The notes: generated by a model not told the origin, from the letters alone. A stretch of DNA of 64,000 nucleotides from Leptodontidium sp. MPI-SDFR-AT-0119 (GCA_020726505.1 JAHLEZ010000006.1:2852001-2916000), one strand, 5' to 3'; shown: positions 25,240 through 37,072, counted from the first letter of the stretch. Numbers and translations: made by a program.

Positions 25240-26560
25240 TTTAATATTAATTAAGCAGGCTAAAGCCGGATTATATTTAGTGCCAATTCGCGATCGTTTT
25301 TAAAAGTTGCTATAATTAATACTTCGACTAGAGAAATAGATTTCTAAATTGTAAACGCAAATATCCTATTTTTAATGTATTTACAATAGTTAAATACACT
25401 AAATGCGTAGTATAATAACCTACGCAACGTCTTAATTTAGGGTAATAAAAAGCACTTAATTATACGAAAGTATAAGCATTTATAGCTACTTTTAAATTAA
25501 TATCGTTAATTACTAAATACTTTTACTAAAATAATAAATGCATACCACCTAACTAAACCAGAAATACGTTGGCTTTATAAGCGTTTCAGACACCCTTCGA
25601 TAAGACGTTTACAACACCTGCTAGATTAAGTTAACCATAAGCATAACTCGAAAGTCATATTAAGAATTAAGGAGATGTATAAGTATTACTAAAAATACGT
25701 AAATACTTTATATAAGTTCCGCTTTAAGTTATAAAACGACGTCGATTTTAATTATATAATTTACGGTAATATCGCAATATTTAAAGAATGATATGCCCTT
25801 TATATAATAAACGAGGCAACGGGTTTTAATACAACGAAACTACTTTAAAAAGCCCCCGATTTAGTTACGGCTTGGGCTATCTTTAACGCATTTAAGTTAG
25901 CATAAATTAATATATACCTTAAACCTCTAGATTTCGTCGTATACGATTATAATATTAATTTCAATTTTAAGGAGTTTAAAAGTGCACTTAAATTTATAAG
26001 TAATACCCCTAAGCTAATACCTATTAAGGCACATCATTTAATTAGTAAAGTTAAGCGATACCACCGCCTACTACGCCGTGCTTATAAAATCGTTACTAAA
26101 AAGCACCTTAAGTCAAGTAACGAAGATTAGTTATAAATAATAGTAAAAGTAGTAAACAATATAACTAAACCTAATAAGCTTATCCTTATATTACTTATTT
26201 TTAGCATATACTTTAAAATAACAAAGTTAAACCCCTTAAATTCGTTAGTCGAGTAACGTGCGGCTACAATTAAGAAAGTTATAAAAGAGGTACAAAAAAT
26301 TTATATTACGCGCAAAGTCAATAATACGTTAGCTACACGAAATAGCCTCGAAACTACTTATATTTATAATCTTTACCTTAATAATCAAGTTCTAATATAT
26401 TAAAAGAGTAAAAAAATAAACAAGACCTTACGATTTCTTAAGTATTAAGGGAGAATTATATAAGATTAATATAAGAAATAAGAGAATACGTACGTTCTAA
26501 TCGATTACAGTTCGTTTCTTTAAGATAAATACTTTTAGTATTAAATAATAATAAAAAAAC
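25240..26560 (+). pseudogene. Copia-1 protease and integrase (RIPed)
   Basis: A short piece with the Copia protease look (DS-R-S, near 25280-25300) precedes integrase. Integrase is clear: RFRHPSIRRLQHLL at about 25583-25624 is the HHCC-region helix found in fungal Copia elements. The rve core extends over about 25730-26120, with a VVYDYNINF segment near 25933-25959 and an AHHLISKVKRYHRLLRRAY helix near 26031-26085, where the catalytic Glu position reads Lys. TAA/TAG codons interrupt it. Confidence 0.85.
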
Positions 26561-26699
26561 TTACTAAAAGATATTTATAAGTAATATCTAGGATCTTTAA
26601 TTAAAAACACTACTAAAATAGTATTAAACTTATCCTAAATCGCTATTTAAATTTCATTTACGAAACATATCCCAAATTTACTAACTATTAATAACAATT

Positions 26700-27760
26700 A
26701 TAATACTAAAGTGTTTTTAACTAAGAAGAAGACGAAAAACTAAAAGCTATTTATTAAACTTTGCGCTAAAAAAAAGATTATAGTACTTAAACTACTATTC
26801 CAGTAATCCCGAAGAACGGAATACGAAGCACTTATTAAAAGGGGTATTTTTATACCTATCTATAAGAATAACCCTAAAGTAAAAGGCCACCGCATCTTTA
26901 AGTCAAGAATAATAAACAAAGTCAAAGGTAAGGAAACGTTAACTTTATATAAAAAGTTAAGATTAGTAATTTAATACTTTAATAATAAAAAGAAAAGAAA
27001 AATATTAACTTAATCTCTAACAATCTAACGATTTAACCAGCGGTTACTCATTTTCTTAGCCGCTGCCGTTAAGCACCTAAATCGCCTCTGAAACTAGTCC
27101 GAATCCTATTTAGTTATTAAAAACATCACTTAAGCCTACGTCTAAGCAAAGATAAGGCTTCTCCAAAATATATTTGCATAGCCACCAAAAGAGATTACAA
27201 GAAATTTCCCTCTTAGCATAATATTCATATTAATACTACTATTATACGATATACCTAAGTCCGAAAACCATTAGTTTAACATATATTATAAACATTATAT
27301 AAAAAACCTATAAATAAAAACATTAATATATAACCTATGCTTACTAATTAGTACTAAGGAAAGTCATAAATTTAAAATCGTAAGTATATAAATAAATAAC
27401 ACCTTGATTTTAGGAGATAAGGACTTAGTAAAAAAGTAAGATAAAATCACTAAGGCCAGTTTTCTAATGAAGCCGATATAAGTACTATTCCCTACTAAAA
27501 CTATTACGTTTAATAAGTATACTATTATTATAAATAGAAATAACTTCTATATATCTTAAAAGAGTTAAAAAGTAAAGCTAAAGTTAGTTAACGTAAAGAA
27601 AGAGGATTATAAGAAGGCCTATAAGAAACAACAAGCTTATGCGGCCTACCTTGCCACTATTTATTAGTCGAAAGCAACGTTTAATTTCTTAGTTGTAGCG
27701 CAATACTAAGATCTAATAAAAGACGACGTCAAGGCCTTAAACTTACGCCTTAAATAGCAA
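26700..27760 (+). pseudogene. Copia-1 reverse transcriptase (RIPed)
   Basis: The frame shows KGHRIFKSRIINKVKGK near 26881-26931, which matches the Copia RT finger region (F-x-S-R-x-V-x-x-V-K). It also shows INNTLILGDKD at about 27391-27422, the Copia catalytic loop with both catalytic Asp changed to Asn at 27395-27400. KASFLMKPI follows near 27450-27480. The Asp-to-Asn change alone would inactivate the enzyme. Confidence 0.85.
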
Positions 27761-27799
27761 ATAAATAACCTAAAGAAAAGACTCCGATACGTATTAATT

Positions 27800-28336
27800 A
27801 ACTTACGATTCGCGAAAATCTACGTTTTTATAAACGATTCTTTTGTTAATAACAAAAACCTAAGTTTATAAATAAGTTTCGTATTAACAATTAGTACCGA
27901 AATAATAAGAAATACGCAATTCACTTTAATTAGTAATATCGTATATACTAGCTTAACGAAATATAAGAAAGTAACTCGTGTAATGCTCGTATTAAAGCTA
28001 TATATTATAATAGTTAGTATTAATATATTAATCTCTCTTAGTACTATTATTAATATAATAACTAATAAGCTTGGCATCTCACGTCTTCTTACTATCGTTT
28101 GTACGAATTATTTATTCCTTTATAAGTGTATTATTAAGCTTAGTACAACAAAAGAGAAGCGCCTAATAATCGATATTATAGCTATTCGTCAATTATACAA
28201 GCGCAAAAAGCTAATAGAGGTTCGATGGATTAGTAGCGCTAATAATCCTGCTAACGCTATAACGAAGAGCGCTTTAAATAAGGCCTTTCGGGATTTTATT
28301 AACACTAATATCCTTATTATCAAAATAAAAGATTAA
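27800..28336 (+). pseudogene. Copia-1 RNase H (C-terminal, long open stretch)
   Basis: The last 117 codons (27983-28336) are open. They show a Copia-type RNase H tail: a TNKLGISRLLTIVCTNYLFLY core with the Asp of the TDS motif read as Asn, then ELIEVRW-like LIEVRWISSANNPANAITK near 28213-28272, and a terminal stop. Family members read D-N-P-A-D-A-x-T-K here, so two more Asp are now Asn. Calling it a working protein would be wrong: upstream RT is full of stops. Confidence 0.85.
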
Positions 28337-28338
28337 GT

Positions 28339-29829
28339 TTAACAGTTAATTAAAATTAATTTAAATTAGTAACGAAGGGGTTTCTTATACTTATTGATTT
28401 TTTTTTTATATATTTCTTTATAACTCTTATTTGTTAATTTATTACTTGCGATTATTTTCATATTTAATTAATTTGTAAAGTCAAAAATATACTCGATTTA
28501 ATTTTAAATACCCTTTAATTTAAAGTATTAACGGGCGACCTTATAATAATACTTTAGTAAAAACAAACTACTAGTTTCACCGCAAGGAACTACTCTCGTA
28601 TAATAATATAAAAAAAGTACTACTACAAAGAACTTACTATAAAGCTAATCCGAAATAGGGCTAAATCCCTTATATATATATATTAGGGAGAAGTTCTTTC
28701 TTTTTCCTCTTCTCCTCCCCCGCGCTATAGCGGCGACTTTAGCGGAGACGCTTAGTAAGAGCATCGTCCTTACTGCCGTCCTCCCTACTACGCTTAATAA
28801 CGGCAAAGAAAGCGATAATAAGAAACTAGTTTAAGATTAGCACCGTCTCTTATAATATAAAGTATTAATACTTAAGAGCCTTAATATTAAAAAGAAATAA
28901 GGGAGTTGACTTATTACTTACGAGCTAGTTAAGTTAGCGATTTCCCGGCATATAACGCGTGTTTCCTTTAATAACGCCAACGACAACTCCCTAGTAATCT
29001 TTAGTGCGCTAGCGGCGGCAATTAATAATACTAAATTAGTTAATTTAGCGGTAGTAATAATAGCTTTTTTATCTTTTGCTTTAAGAGTAGTAATTAAACG
29101 AAGGTACTCCTCGGCTATAAATTAAGGGATTTATTATATATTAATAACTGTATGTCCAAAGCACTTTCGGCAATGATTTAGATACGATTTAAAATAAGAA
29201 AAGAAAATAAGAATACTTACTAAGTTATATTAAGACTTCTTTTTTACGTAATACACGTATTTCTTGCTCTTAAGATTATTAAAAGTATATTCGTAAAACG
29301 GATTCTTTGCGAGAAGACGAACGCACTGAATATAACATTTGTGGTAGGCGAGGTCGAGCGCTCCTATAAGTATTAATATAGGCACTATTTTTAGTTAATA
29401 CACTGTTTTCCTACTAAACTATCTCTAAAAAGTATATTTACTTTTAAATTACTTATTTAATTTAATATAATCTTCTTAGAAATATTAGTTTTTAAACTAT
29501 ATTAAACAAATTTAAAAGATTAGGAATAATATACGTACGATAATTATATATATATTAACTAAAAAGACTCCAAAACTTTAGGAAAAAGCGACATATATAT
29601 ATTCATTATATTACATAATACTAAGGGTTCTTATTATTACTAGTTTTCGCTTAGCCTCGCTACTACGTATCGCCAAATTCGAATCCCTTTCGGAACACTT
29701 TCGGGCTAAGCGCAAATATTATTAAATACTTTATTATTTTCTTTTATTTATTATTATTATTTCTTATATTACTAATTATTTACTTTTATATTATATTAAA
29801 AATAGTCTTTTTAAAAAAAGTTTTGCCTG
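28339..29829. other. Copia-1 3' segment of unknown content
   Basis: About 1.5 kb between the Pol stop and the 3' LTR. It contains a poly-T run at 28400-28413, a pyrimidine-rich stretch ending in a GC-richer block (about 28690-29010) and a 9-bp inverted repeat CGCTTAGCC/GGCTAAGCG at 29648-29656 and 29704-29712. No protein family recognised. It may be a second insertion whose ends are obscured by RIP, or a long 3' region. Confidence 0.35.
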
Positions 29830-30084
29830 TGTTAATCCATAAGTCCTTATATAAGTATACTTCAGTTTGGAAAAGGGGGTGCGAGTTAAAGTCAGGGTTA
29901 AAGCTTAGCCGAACTAGTTTCGGTGAAAATTTAGTAGGGTTTCGTAGTATATAATCTAACTCTCCTCGCACTTTCTTAGAAAATACACAAATTTTGAACC
30001 ACACTTTATTACTTTATCACTATATACGCATTTTAAATATATTCACACTTGCGGCGTGGTATATGAACCGGTACTGCACCGACA
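29830..30084 (+). repeat. Copia-1 3' LTR (255 bp)
   Basis: Starts TGTTAATCCATAAG and ends GCACCGACA. It is the same length as 22528-22782 and collinear with it, with mostly C/T and G/A differences. Confidence 0.85.
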
Positions 30085-31316
30085 ATAATCCGTAGTATAA
30101 TAAAGAGTGTTTCGGTTCCTTAACTTCTATCTAGCTTCTAAGTACTTAATCCTTTATAATAAGCTCGTCCTTACGGTTTTTGGCGAAAACAAGGTCTTAT
30201 TTAGCTCCGACGGCGTTTAAGAACCTTTTTGTAATAAGAGGTCTTAAAACGAGCTTAGAACCGGCTAATTTGTACTTATAGTAAGACAGAAACTAGTTTC
30301 GGCACTAAGTTATAATATTAATGTGACTATCGTAGGCTTATTATATTAAGTGAAAATAAGTTAATTCGATGTCGCGTAGGTTAGTGGCCTTAAAGGGCGC
30401 GTAGTATTAACGAAGCTCTTGTACGATCTTCTAAATAATGTAAGTATACTTATTAACTTTAGTTAAGGAAATAATCTCGAAGAGTAAGGGGTTAATATAG
30501 TTAATAACTTAAGTATAAAGTTAATTATATTTAGTAATTACGTTACTCTAGTCGCTCTTTTTAATAATAAAGACCTTAAAGGCTTTATTATATTTGGATT
30601 AGATTGTGAAAAAGAGTATTACTAGTACGCCGTCTAATCGTTTTATATTTTTCTTTTAAAAAAACTCAGTCTTTGTGTTGAAAACTAGTAGATTTGTTAT
30701 AAGAGACGGAACATTAGGTCTATTAGAGTCGACGAGCGGCTAAAGGCCTCTATTATGCGCTTGAGCTTAAAATTCAATATTAAATTTAGTCTAGCCCTTT
30801 TAGTCCTTAATATAATCGCTCTTAGAGTCAGCTATAATTGATTTCTTAAGAATAAAGCGTAAGTAAAGACGTGCGGTGATCGTTAGAGAGAGTAGAGAAG
30901 AAGATATAAAGTAGTATTCTACTAAGTATAAATTGTCGGGGCTCTAAGAGTTATGTGGCTCTTAATTATCACGTAGAATACTAAAGGGGTAAAGAAGTAG
31001 GAATTAGTGAAGTAGTAGGGAGCAAAAGATTAATTAAGAAGTGCTTTGCCCCCTCGTTAAGAGGGAGAAAGGTTCGCTATTTAAAGTAAGGTGGGTAGGT
31101 TTAGTTAGCTGTAAGTGTGCAGGAAGCACACCTAGCCAATCAGTGGGCTCGCGTAGGAGGTGCCGCTAACTATGTACCGTGACAAGAGTTCCAGCTGTTC
31201 TAGATATCGCACAGTAGCTTATTACGCTAACTAGTTAGTTCTTTTTATTCCGATATAAATAGAAGCTAAATATTAAAGGACATTTACTAAAGAAAATTCT
31301 TTTTCAAGGACTTACT
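30085..31316. other. RIPed sequence of unknown origin
   Basis: About 1.2 kb of heavily mutated DNA between Copia-1 and the piggyBac element. No open frame of note and no family recognised on either strand. The last 250 bp (31070-31316) are less mutated and include AGTGTGCAGGAAGCACACC-like dyad sequence near 31112-31130. Confidence 0.35.
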
Positions 31317-31335
31317 TATCCCCTTAACTGCCAGA
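31317..31335 (+). repeat. piggyBac left terminal inverted repeat
   Basis: TATCCCCTTAACTGCCAGA, perfect inverse of 33325-33343. After position 31335 the two ends diverge. Confidence 0.8.
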
Positions 31336-31430
31336 GTTTTGACCCACTGAAGGCCCCTGTAACGATACCCTAAATTAAGCGACGAACACTAAAATTACAG
31401 GCAGTCATCCAAATTCAGTGTATTCTACAG

Positions 31431-33182
31431 CTAATTATTATGATACAACGCAAAACAATTATTTGCTTTACAAAGGTGGACCTGACATTGTTTACATCCG
31501 AATGTAGAAGTGACTCTTCTACTAGATCGGCCAGAATTATTAGCAACTTCAGCTAGAGCCACTCTTTTGATTGATCTGTCTCTAATCCTTCCCCCTTGGC
31601 ATATTCGACAGTTTGCTTTCGTCGGCATTTTGACAAGCTCATGGCAATGAAGAGGGATTGATAAAGAGGTTCCAAATAGCTCTGAAACCTGTCGTTTTCG
31701 GGATCCAGGCGCATCCTTTCCTATAGCGATTAATGCTTTAATAAGCTGAAGGCGAAAATCGTCTTGCGACCTTAATTTGACGTTCTGAAGCTTGTATTCG
31801 GAGTATCGACATATCAAATAACAATTAGTGAGAACTACTAAGAGCATATATTAATGGAGAGCTTGAATTGGGCCTCTTCGTAAACGCCTAAGGCCTCCAT
31901 TATGCCCCTGAAGTTGATCCCCTACGTCAACATCTCCTATATAATAGTTGTATTCGTCAAAAAGCTCTGGAATGGCGAGTTTTTTAGTAGGGTGATTTCC
32001 AAAGGGTTTCCGAGAGACCTTTGCATTTCCGGCAGTCTCTTTTAGTCGTTTTCGTACCCGTAAAACCTTAGTTTTACCATCCCAAAATGTTGACATAGCT
32101 AGAGCAAATGCCCCATCTTGGAAGCCGGCATGAAGTACGTTTTCCGACTCTGTAGGGAAAGTAACTATAGTACCCCAGGGCATCGCATTAGGCCCTTTTT
32201 GCCGCGTTTTCTTAAGGTTAACGAGATCCTAGATAACACCTGAATTGACTCTACAAGTGCCAGTTGCCGCAAAGCCTTCTTTCCGGAGATATTCGAGTAG
32301 TTAAGTAGACGTAAAGAGATTATCAAGGTAGACGTGATACATAGCCTCTAGAAGTTGATTCAAAAGTGATGGTACAACGGACTGTGTAGCGTTTAGACCT
32401 TTGATTTTTTTGACTCCAAAAGCACCTCCACCCTTTCCTAGTTAGTAGTAAAGCCACCGTAAAAAAAAGCCTTGCTGTGCAATCACCCAAATCTTAATGC
32501 CGGTGGGAGTAGGTTTATTAGGTATCGTTGTAATAACCTTTGATCGGCCTGTGTACCGTTGAATAGCTTCGTCGATAGCCAAATCACGGCCAGGTTTCCA
32601 GAACTTCAAGTTGACGTTTTGAATATGAGTATTAAGCGGTTCCGTCTATGTAAATATTAGTCCAGTACACTTAAAATTAGGTGGGGAGGGTACTCTTTCA
32701 AACACATGGGCATCTTCGTCACTTGAGACTCGGAATCGTCGTCGTAAAGCTTGGAATCGATTGCGTGAAAAGACCTTCGTAATCAGGTAAAAAGGAGTTA
32801 AAATAGCCGTATTCCAGTAGTCCTCAATAGTATTAAGAGGGTACACAGTCATGTAAATACAGAAGGCTAAATACAAGTAGATTTCTTCGCGGCAAGTATC
32901 AAACCAATCCTTTGCACGAGAGTTTGGTAGTAAGTCATTCTCTGAGCAACTTAGTTAATAAGAGTTTGTAGCTAAAACGATTGCATCAATCATGTCTTCG
33001 TTGTAGTATTGAGTGAAGAGGGAAATAGGATCTTCTGGAGAGCAATCCTCAGGCAAATGGACCTCAAAATCGAAGTCTTCTAGCTCCATGGGGTGAAAAG
33101 TAGCACCTGTATTCTGTAGAGGCTCTGCATTTGGACGGAGAGTCCCTGCATCGGTAGGATCATGTGTTGCGTATTCGGCCAT
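31431..33182 (-). pseudogene. piggyBac transposase (DDE_Tnp_1_7 type), six in-frame stops
   Basis: A transposase that would cut and paste the element at TTAA sites. A single reading frame runs from ATG at 33182 to TAG at 31431 (about 583 codons, a usual length), with no frameshift. Stops lie at 32955-32957, 32646-32648, 32442-32444, 32301-32303, 32229-32231 and 31851-31853, all TAA or TAG. The catalytic Asp positions are visible: LAIDEAIQRYTGR (first), YLDNLFTST (second) and GDVDVGDQ (third). The C-terminus has the cysteine-rich finger of the family: C-R-I-C and, later, C-K-Q-C-x4-C ending before the stop. The N-terminus is acidic. CAA/CAG to TAA/TAG changes would explain most stops, which fits mild RIP. 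Confidence 0.9.
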
Positions 33183-33324
33183 GGTATTGCATTCAAGGTA
33201 AGGTATTTTGGTGAGGAAATAAGTGGGAAAATAGAGTTGTTAATGATTTTGTTTATCCTGCCCCGCACCGCACGGGCCCTGTAGTGATGGCAACCCCCCT
33301 GAATCGGAGGGTGCTTTGGGTGCT

Positions 33325-33343
33325 TCTGGCAGTTAAGGGGATA
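33325..33343 (-). repeat. piggyBac right terminal inverted repeat
   Basis: Reads TCTGGCAGTTAAGGGGATA on the plus strand, the inverse of the left repeat. The transposase ATG is 143 bp inside it, leaving room for a short promoter; a GC-rich stretch at 33260-33310 lies between. Confidence 0.8.
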
Positions 33344-33507
33344 TATTATATGCCTTTGCAAATATAAATCCGATCACAGGACAAGTGTTAAATTATTATT
33401 AGACTAGCCGCTTCATTCACTAATATCACTTTTAGTTTCCTCTCTAATCTAAAGGCTAATACTTCTCATTAATTTGACGACCTGACGGCAAATTAGACAG
33501 GAGCTTA
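33344..33507. other. Short flank between piggyBac and Gypsy-1 copy 3
   Basis: About 160 bp with only mild A+T enrichment. No feature recognised. Its last bases, GCTTA, do not match GCAGG after the other end of Gypsy-1 copy 3. Confidence 0.4.
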
Positions 33508-33809
33508 TATTACGGCTGGCTAAAGGTTGATACGGCGAGTTGACTCAAGCTTTGTATTTGGACTTAAGGCTACGCTCAGAATCGAGAAGAAAAGATAAGG
33601 AGGAAAGGAGAGCTCTTTGTAAGGGAGGGCTTAAGTATATATATATAAAGGACTCTCTTAATAGGGCCTAGCGTAGTCGAGTGCTATTTATATTAATATA
33701 TCGTAGGCTCGCCACTTAGTCTTCCCTAATAGGCTTAGCGCCGTCGTATAGCCAGTAATACTACGAGCTTGTGTCGGTTAAAATACGAGGCGCATCGTAA
33801 GTCGTAATA
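33508..33809 (-). repeat. Gypsy-1 copy 3 3' LTR (302 bp, reverse)
   Basis: Plus-strand sequence starts TATTACGGCTGGC and ends AAGTCGTAATA. A C-rich tract (TTACTTCCCC...) follows at once, the reverse of the polypurine tract, so this is the 3' LTR of a minus-strand element. Confidence 0.9.
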
Positions 33810-34014
33810 TTACTTCCCCTTTTTAAAAAACTGTGTTTACGCAATTGTGGTTATAACTATATTGTCTTTTAAGTCGTTGTAGTCGTTAATATTAACGTTA
33901 TAAGCCTCTAGCCACTTTAGGAGAACTCTTAGCGGGCCTTTAGCGTTAAGATACTCTAAGTAAAACTATTTAATTATATATAAAGTTATTATAGTATCTA
34001 AGTATAAGTATTAC

Positions 34015-34176
34015 TGTTGGATTTCATGTGATCCAAGAGTCACGTGAATGCCGAAGGCTCTAGAAGCCTTGATTTGTCAACACATGGAAAGCTCTCGAAG
34101 CTCTCCCTCATATATATAAACCTACTCTCACTCTGCCTTTAGAAGAGTGAGGCATGCAAATAGTCAAAATGTGACA
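34015..34176 (+). repeat. Solo LTR (162 bp) inside Gypsy-1 copy 3, not RIPed
   Basis: Starts TGTTGGATTTCATGTG and ends AAAATGTGACA, flanked on both sides by ATTAC (34010-34014 and 34177-34181). It has a TATA-like CATATATATAAACC at about 34110. Base composition is normal although the host element is RIPed, so it is young. It shares no obvious sequence with the other LTRs here; TGTTGG...ACA ends would suit a Copia family, but this is a guess. Confidence 0.88.
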
Positions 34177-37072
34177 ATTACTTTAAGTCTTTATTAACGC
34201 TTAGCCACTTAATAAAATAAAATAACTTATTTCGTATAACCTTAAAGCTAAGGATACCTTTAATTTCCCACTTATCTTACTTAAGTAGTAGTTAGATAAG
34301 TGTCGGCGTAGCTTTAACTTATCCCGGTAAGGGGTTATTAACGTACTTATAAAGTAAGTGTAAGTAAAAGACAGGGTAAATTAACTAGTCCTTTAGTAAT
34401 TTAACTCTCTAACTCTCTCTTTCTTTAGCGATTACTTTAATTAAGCCGTATTACTTATTAAAGAGCTTCTTTAAGAGTTAGTCGATATTTTAGTTCTGAG
34501 TATTAACTAGTATGAAGTCGCTAACGACTTAATCGACGGCGCGTCGTCCGCAGTTCGCTAGTTATTTTATTTTCTCTTATTAATTTTTTAAAAATAATTA
34601 TATAACTTTTATAATCTTCTTTATTTGTAGTACTACTTATAAAGCCTTCTCGCGATTGAGTTTTTCTATTATTATAACCGAGGGTTTTAAGTTAACTAAG
34701 TCTTAAGAAGTCTTTAGCTTAACGTTATTAAGTAATTAAAAAGAAGATAAGCGGCTTAAGGACTTGTGTAGTAACGTTAATTAAATAATATTTATAATTA
34801 ATAAGAGATTACTTTAATTGTGTTAGTAATAGTAATAAAAGGGACGGAGCTACTACTTAATATATTAGTTCATTACTTTTATTTAGTCGTTAATATTTAG
34901 GTTATATACTATTATTAGTTTTACCTTAGTCCCGAGGATATAATAGTATTTTTTCTAAAAGAAGGAGACGAACTGAAGTCCTTAGTCTAAGATAATAAAA
35001 TCTAATATATTAAAGTGTTAGGTTTAATAGACGAGGAAGAAGATAATTATGCCTTTCGTTGTAATTATATTATTATATAATATTAAAACTAACTTTTTAG
35101 ATAGACAATTAATAATAACTATAACGAAGTTATAGCCGTACTTGTCTAGTAGTAACTTCGTAAAGTCTATTATAAAGTATTAGTACGGCCGAGTAGGGAT
35201 TAATAGGGAGTATAAGAAACTAGGAGTCTTATCCTTACGAGCCTTTTATTAAGAGTAACTATAGTTTGCCACGTATTAAGTTATATTTATAATAAGGCTA
35301 TTTTAATAGTATTTACGACTTAATAGTACCTTTATCTTTCTAATCCTCGTATATACTACTAAAAGTTAAGAATATATATAACGAATAAATGTCGTACAAA
35401 GCTTTAGTAGTTCTAAGGGCACTTTTAGACGGCCTTAGAAAAGTAACTTATTATTTACTAACTTGTAATCTAATAATTACTCCTTAACTTTTTATTAGAG
35501 AGGCTTTAGCGAGGGAGACGACTTATTAGCCAAGAGCACTTAGTTAATAACATTGTATTTTGTGATATTATAAACTATTATAGAGTTAAGGTTTAACTCC
35601 TTCGTAGTAGGCGTCTCCGGGTCGATTAGTATTCCTATATTAGGCTTAGGCTCTAACTCTAGCTTTAACTCGTTACGTGTCTTAATATCGTAATCCGGGA
35701 TTATAGCCTTTATAAGTACTAGGGGTATCGTCTCTACGACATTAATATAAGCGTTTATAAAATTGACGACGGAGAATTAGAGGTCGCTAGCGACTCGCGA
35801 GTTAATTTTATTAGTCGGAATTAATTATTAGTTATAAATAGCCCGCTTATATACCTCCGTAGCTGTGAGGTCCTAATCTTATTAAGACAAGGTATTAACT
35901 AAAGTATTAGTCGTCTTAGTATAATATATAATCGTGAAATAAAAGTTTATAAAGAACTCAGCTTATTAAGTTTACTTAGTCGTAAAGTCCTTAGTAGTTA
36001 TAAAGTACTTTAGGGCTTAGTAGTTTATATAAATAAAGACATTTTTCTAGGCACTTAAGAGCTTTAAGCGATATTACTTAAATAACTAGAAAATCGCTAA
36101 TATTTCCTTGTCGTAAATCAAGTAATTAAGTTTAAGGTCTATTATAGTCTTAGAAAAGTATTTTATAAAATAAAAGGTATTATCTTCTTAAAGTTAAGAT
36201 AAAATCTCGGCGACAACTCTATTAAAAGAGTCGGTTTTTAGCCGTGTTTACTTAGTAAGGTCGTAGTAGTAAAGAACCGGCGTAAATTAGAAGGCTTTTT
36301 AGAGAGTCTCTTAGGCGTTCTTATAAGCGTTATTAAAGATGAAAAGAACGTCCTTTTTAATAAGTATTATAAGGGGACGTATAATATAATTATAGTCTTT
36401 AATAAACCGGCGGTAGAAGTTATAAAAGCTAAAGTAACTTTATATATCTTATATATTATTAATATATTATTAGTCCTTAATTACACTAATCTTCCTTAAG
36501 TCTACTTCTACGCTATTAATACTAATAATAAATCTTAAGAACCTTATCTTTTATATACTAAACTTAGACTTCTTAATATCGGCTTAAAGTTTGTGTACTT
36601 ATAGTATTACTATTACTTTCTTAATATAAACCTTATATTCCTTGGGAATAAATAAGTATATTAAGATATTATTTATATAAGTTACGTAAAAGTCGTTAAG
36701 GTACTTTATAAAGATATTATTAATAAAACGCTAAAAAGTAGTTGGACTATTTATAAGGCTAAAGGGAAGGACCTTGTATTTATACGTATTATATTAAGTA
36801 TAAAAAGTTATATAATCTTTGCTCTTAGGGGACATATAAATATAATAAAAAGCTTATTAAATATCGAGCTTTATAAAAACCTTTGCCTTATAAATATGTA
36901 TTATTATCTTATTAATTAAAAGGATTAAGTACAAGTTCTTCTTTAATAAGGCATTTAACTTTTAGTAGTCGACGTATAGCCGGAGATTACTATTAACTTT
37001 CTTAGCGAAGAGAATAAGGGCTATATATAACGTATTAAAGGGCTTAATAAAGCCTTTATATAAGTTGTTAAT

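Larger units (their letters stand above)
22528..30084 (+). mobile_element. Copia-1: Ty1/Copia LTR retrotransposon, RIPed
   Basis: Terminal direct repeats of 255 bp (22528-22782 and 29830-30084; TG...CA) enclose a Pol with the Copia order integrase, reverse transcriptase, RNase H on the plus strand. This order separates it from the Gypsy elements around it. A 4-bp ATAA flanks both ends (22524-22527 and 30085-30088), in an A/T-rich setting that makes it weak evidence. About 1.5 kb between the end of Pol (28338) and the 3' LTR is unusual and unexplained. RIP is heavy but left an open 117-codon stretch at the RNase H end. Confidence 0.85.
31317..33343 (-). mobile_element. piggyBac-type DNA transposon, lightly mutated
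   Basis: The transposase frame (31431-33182, minus) is framed by a perfect 19-bp inverted repeat, TATCCCCTTAACTGCCAGA, at 31317-31335 and reversed at 33325-33343. Two readings are possible: the element starts at CCCC as usual for piggyBac and lacks an obvious TTAA duplication outside, or TTAA inside the repeat is the duplication and the target was a palindrome. Base composition is normal, in sharp contrast to both flanks, so it is young relative to the main RIP of the region. The damage is six in-frame stops. Confidence 0.85.

Noticed and set aside
29641..29720. tRNA-like sequence with a 9-bp closing stem and TTCGAATCCC
   Set aside because: The TTCGAATCC motif is in the middle rather than next to the 3' stem, and no D-arm or anticodon arm can be folded.
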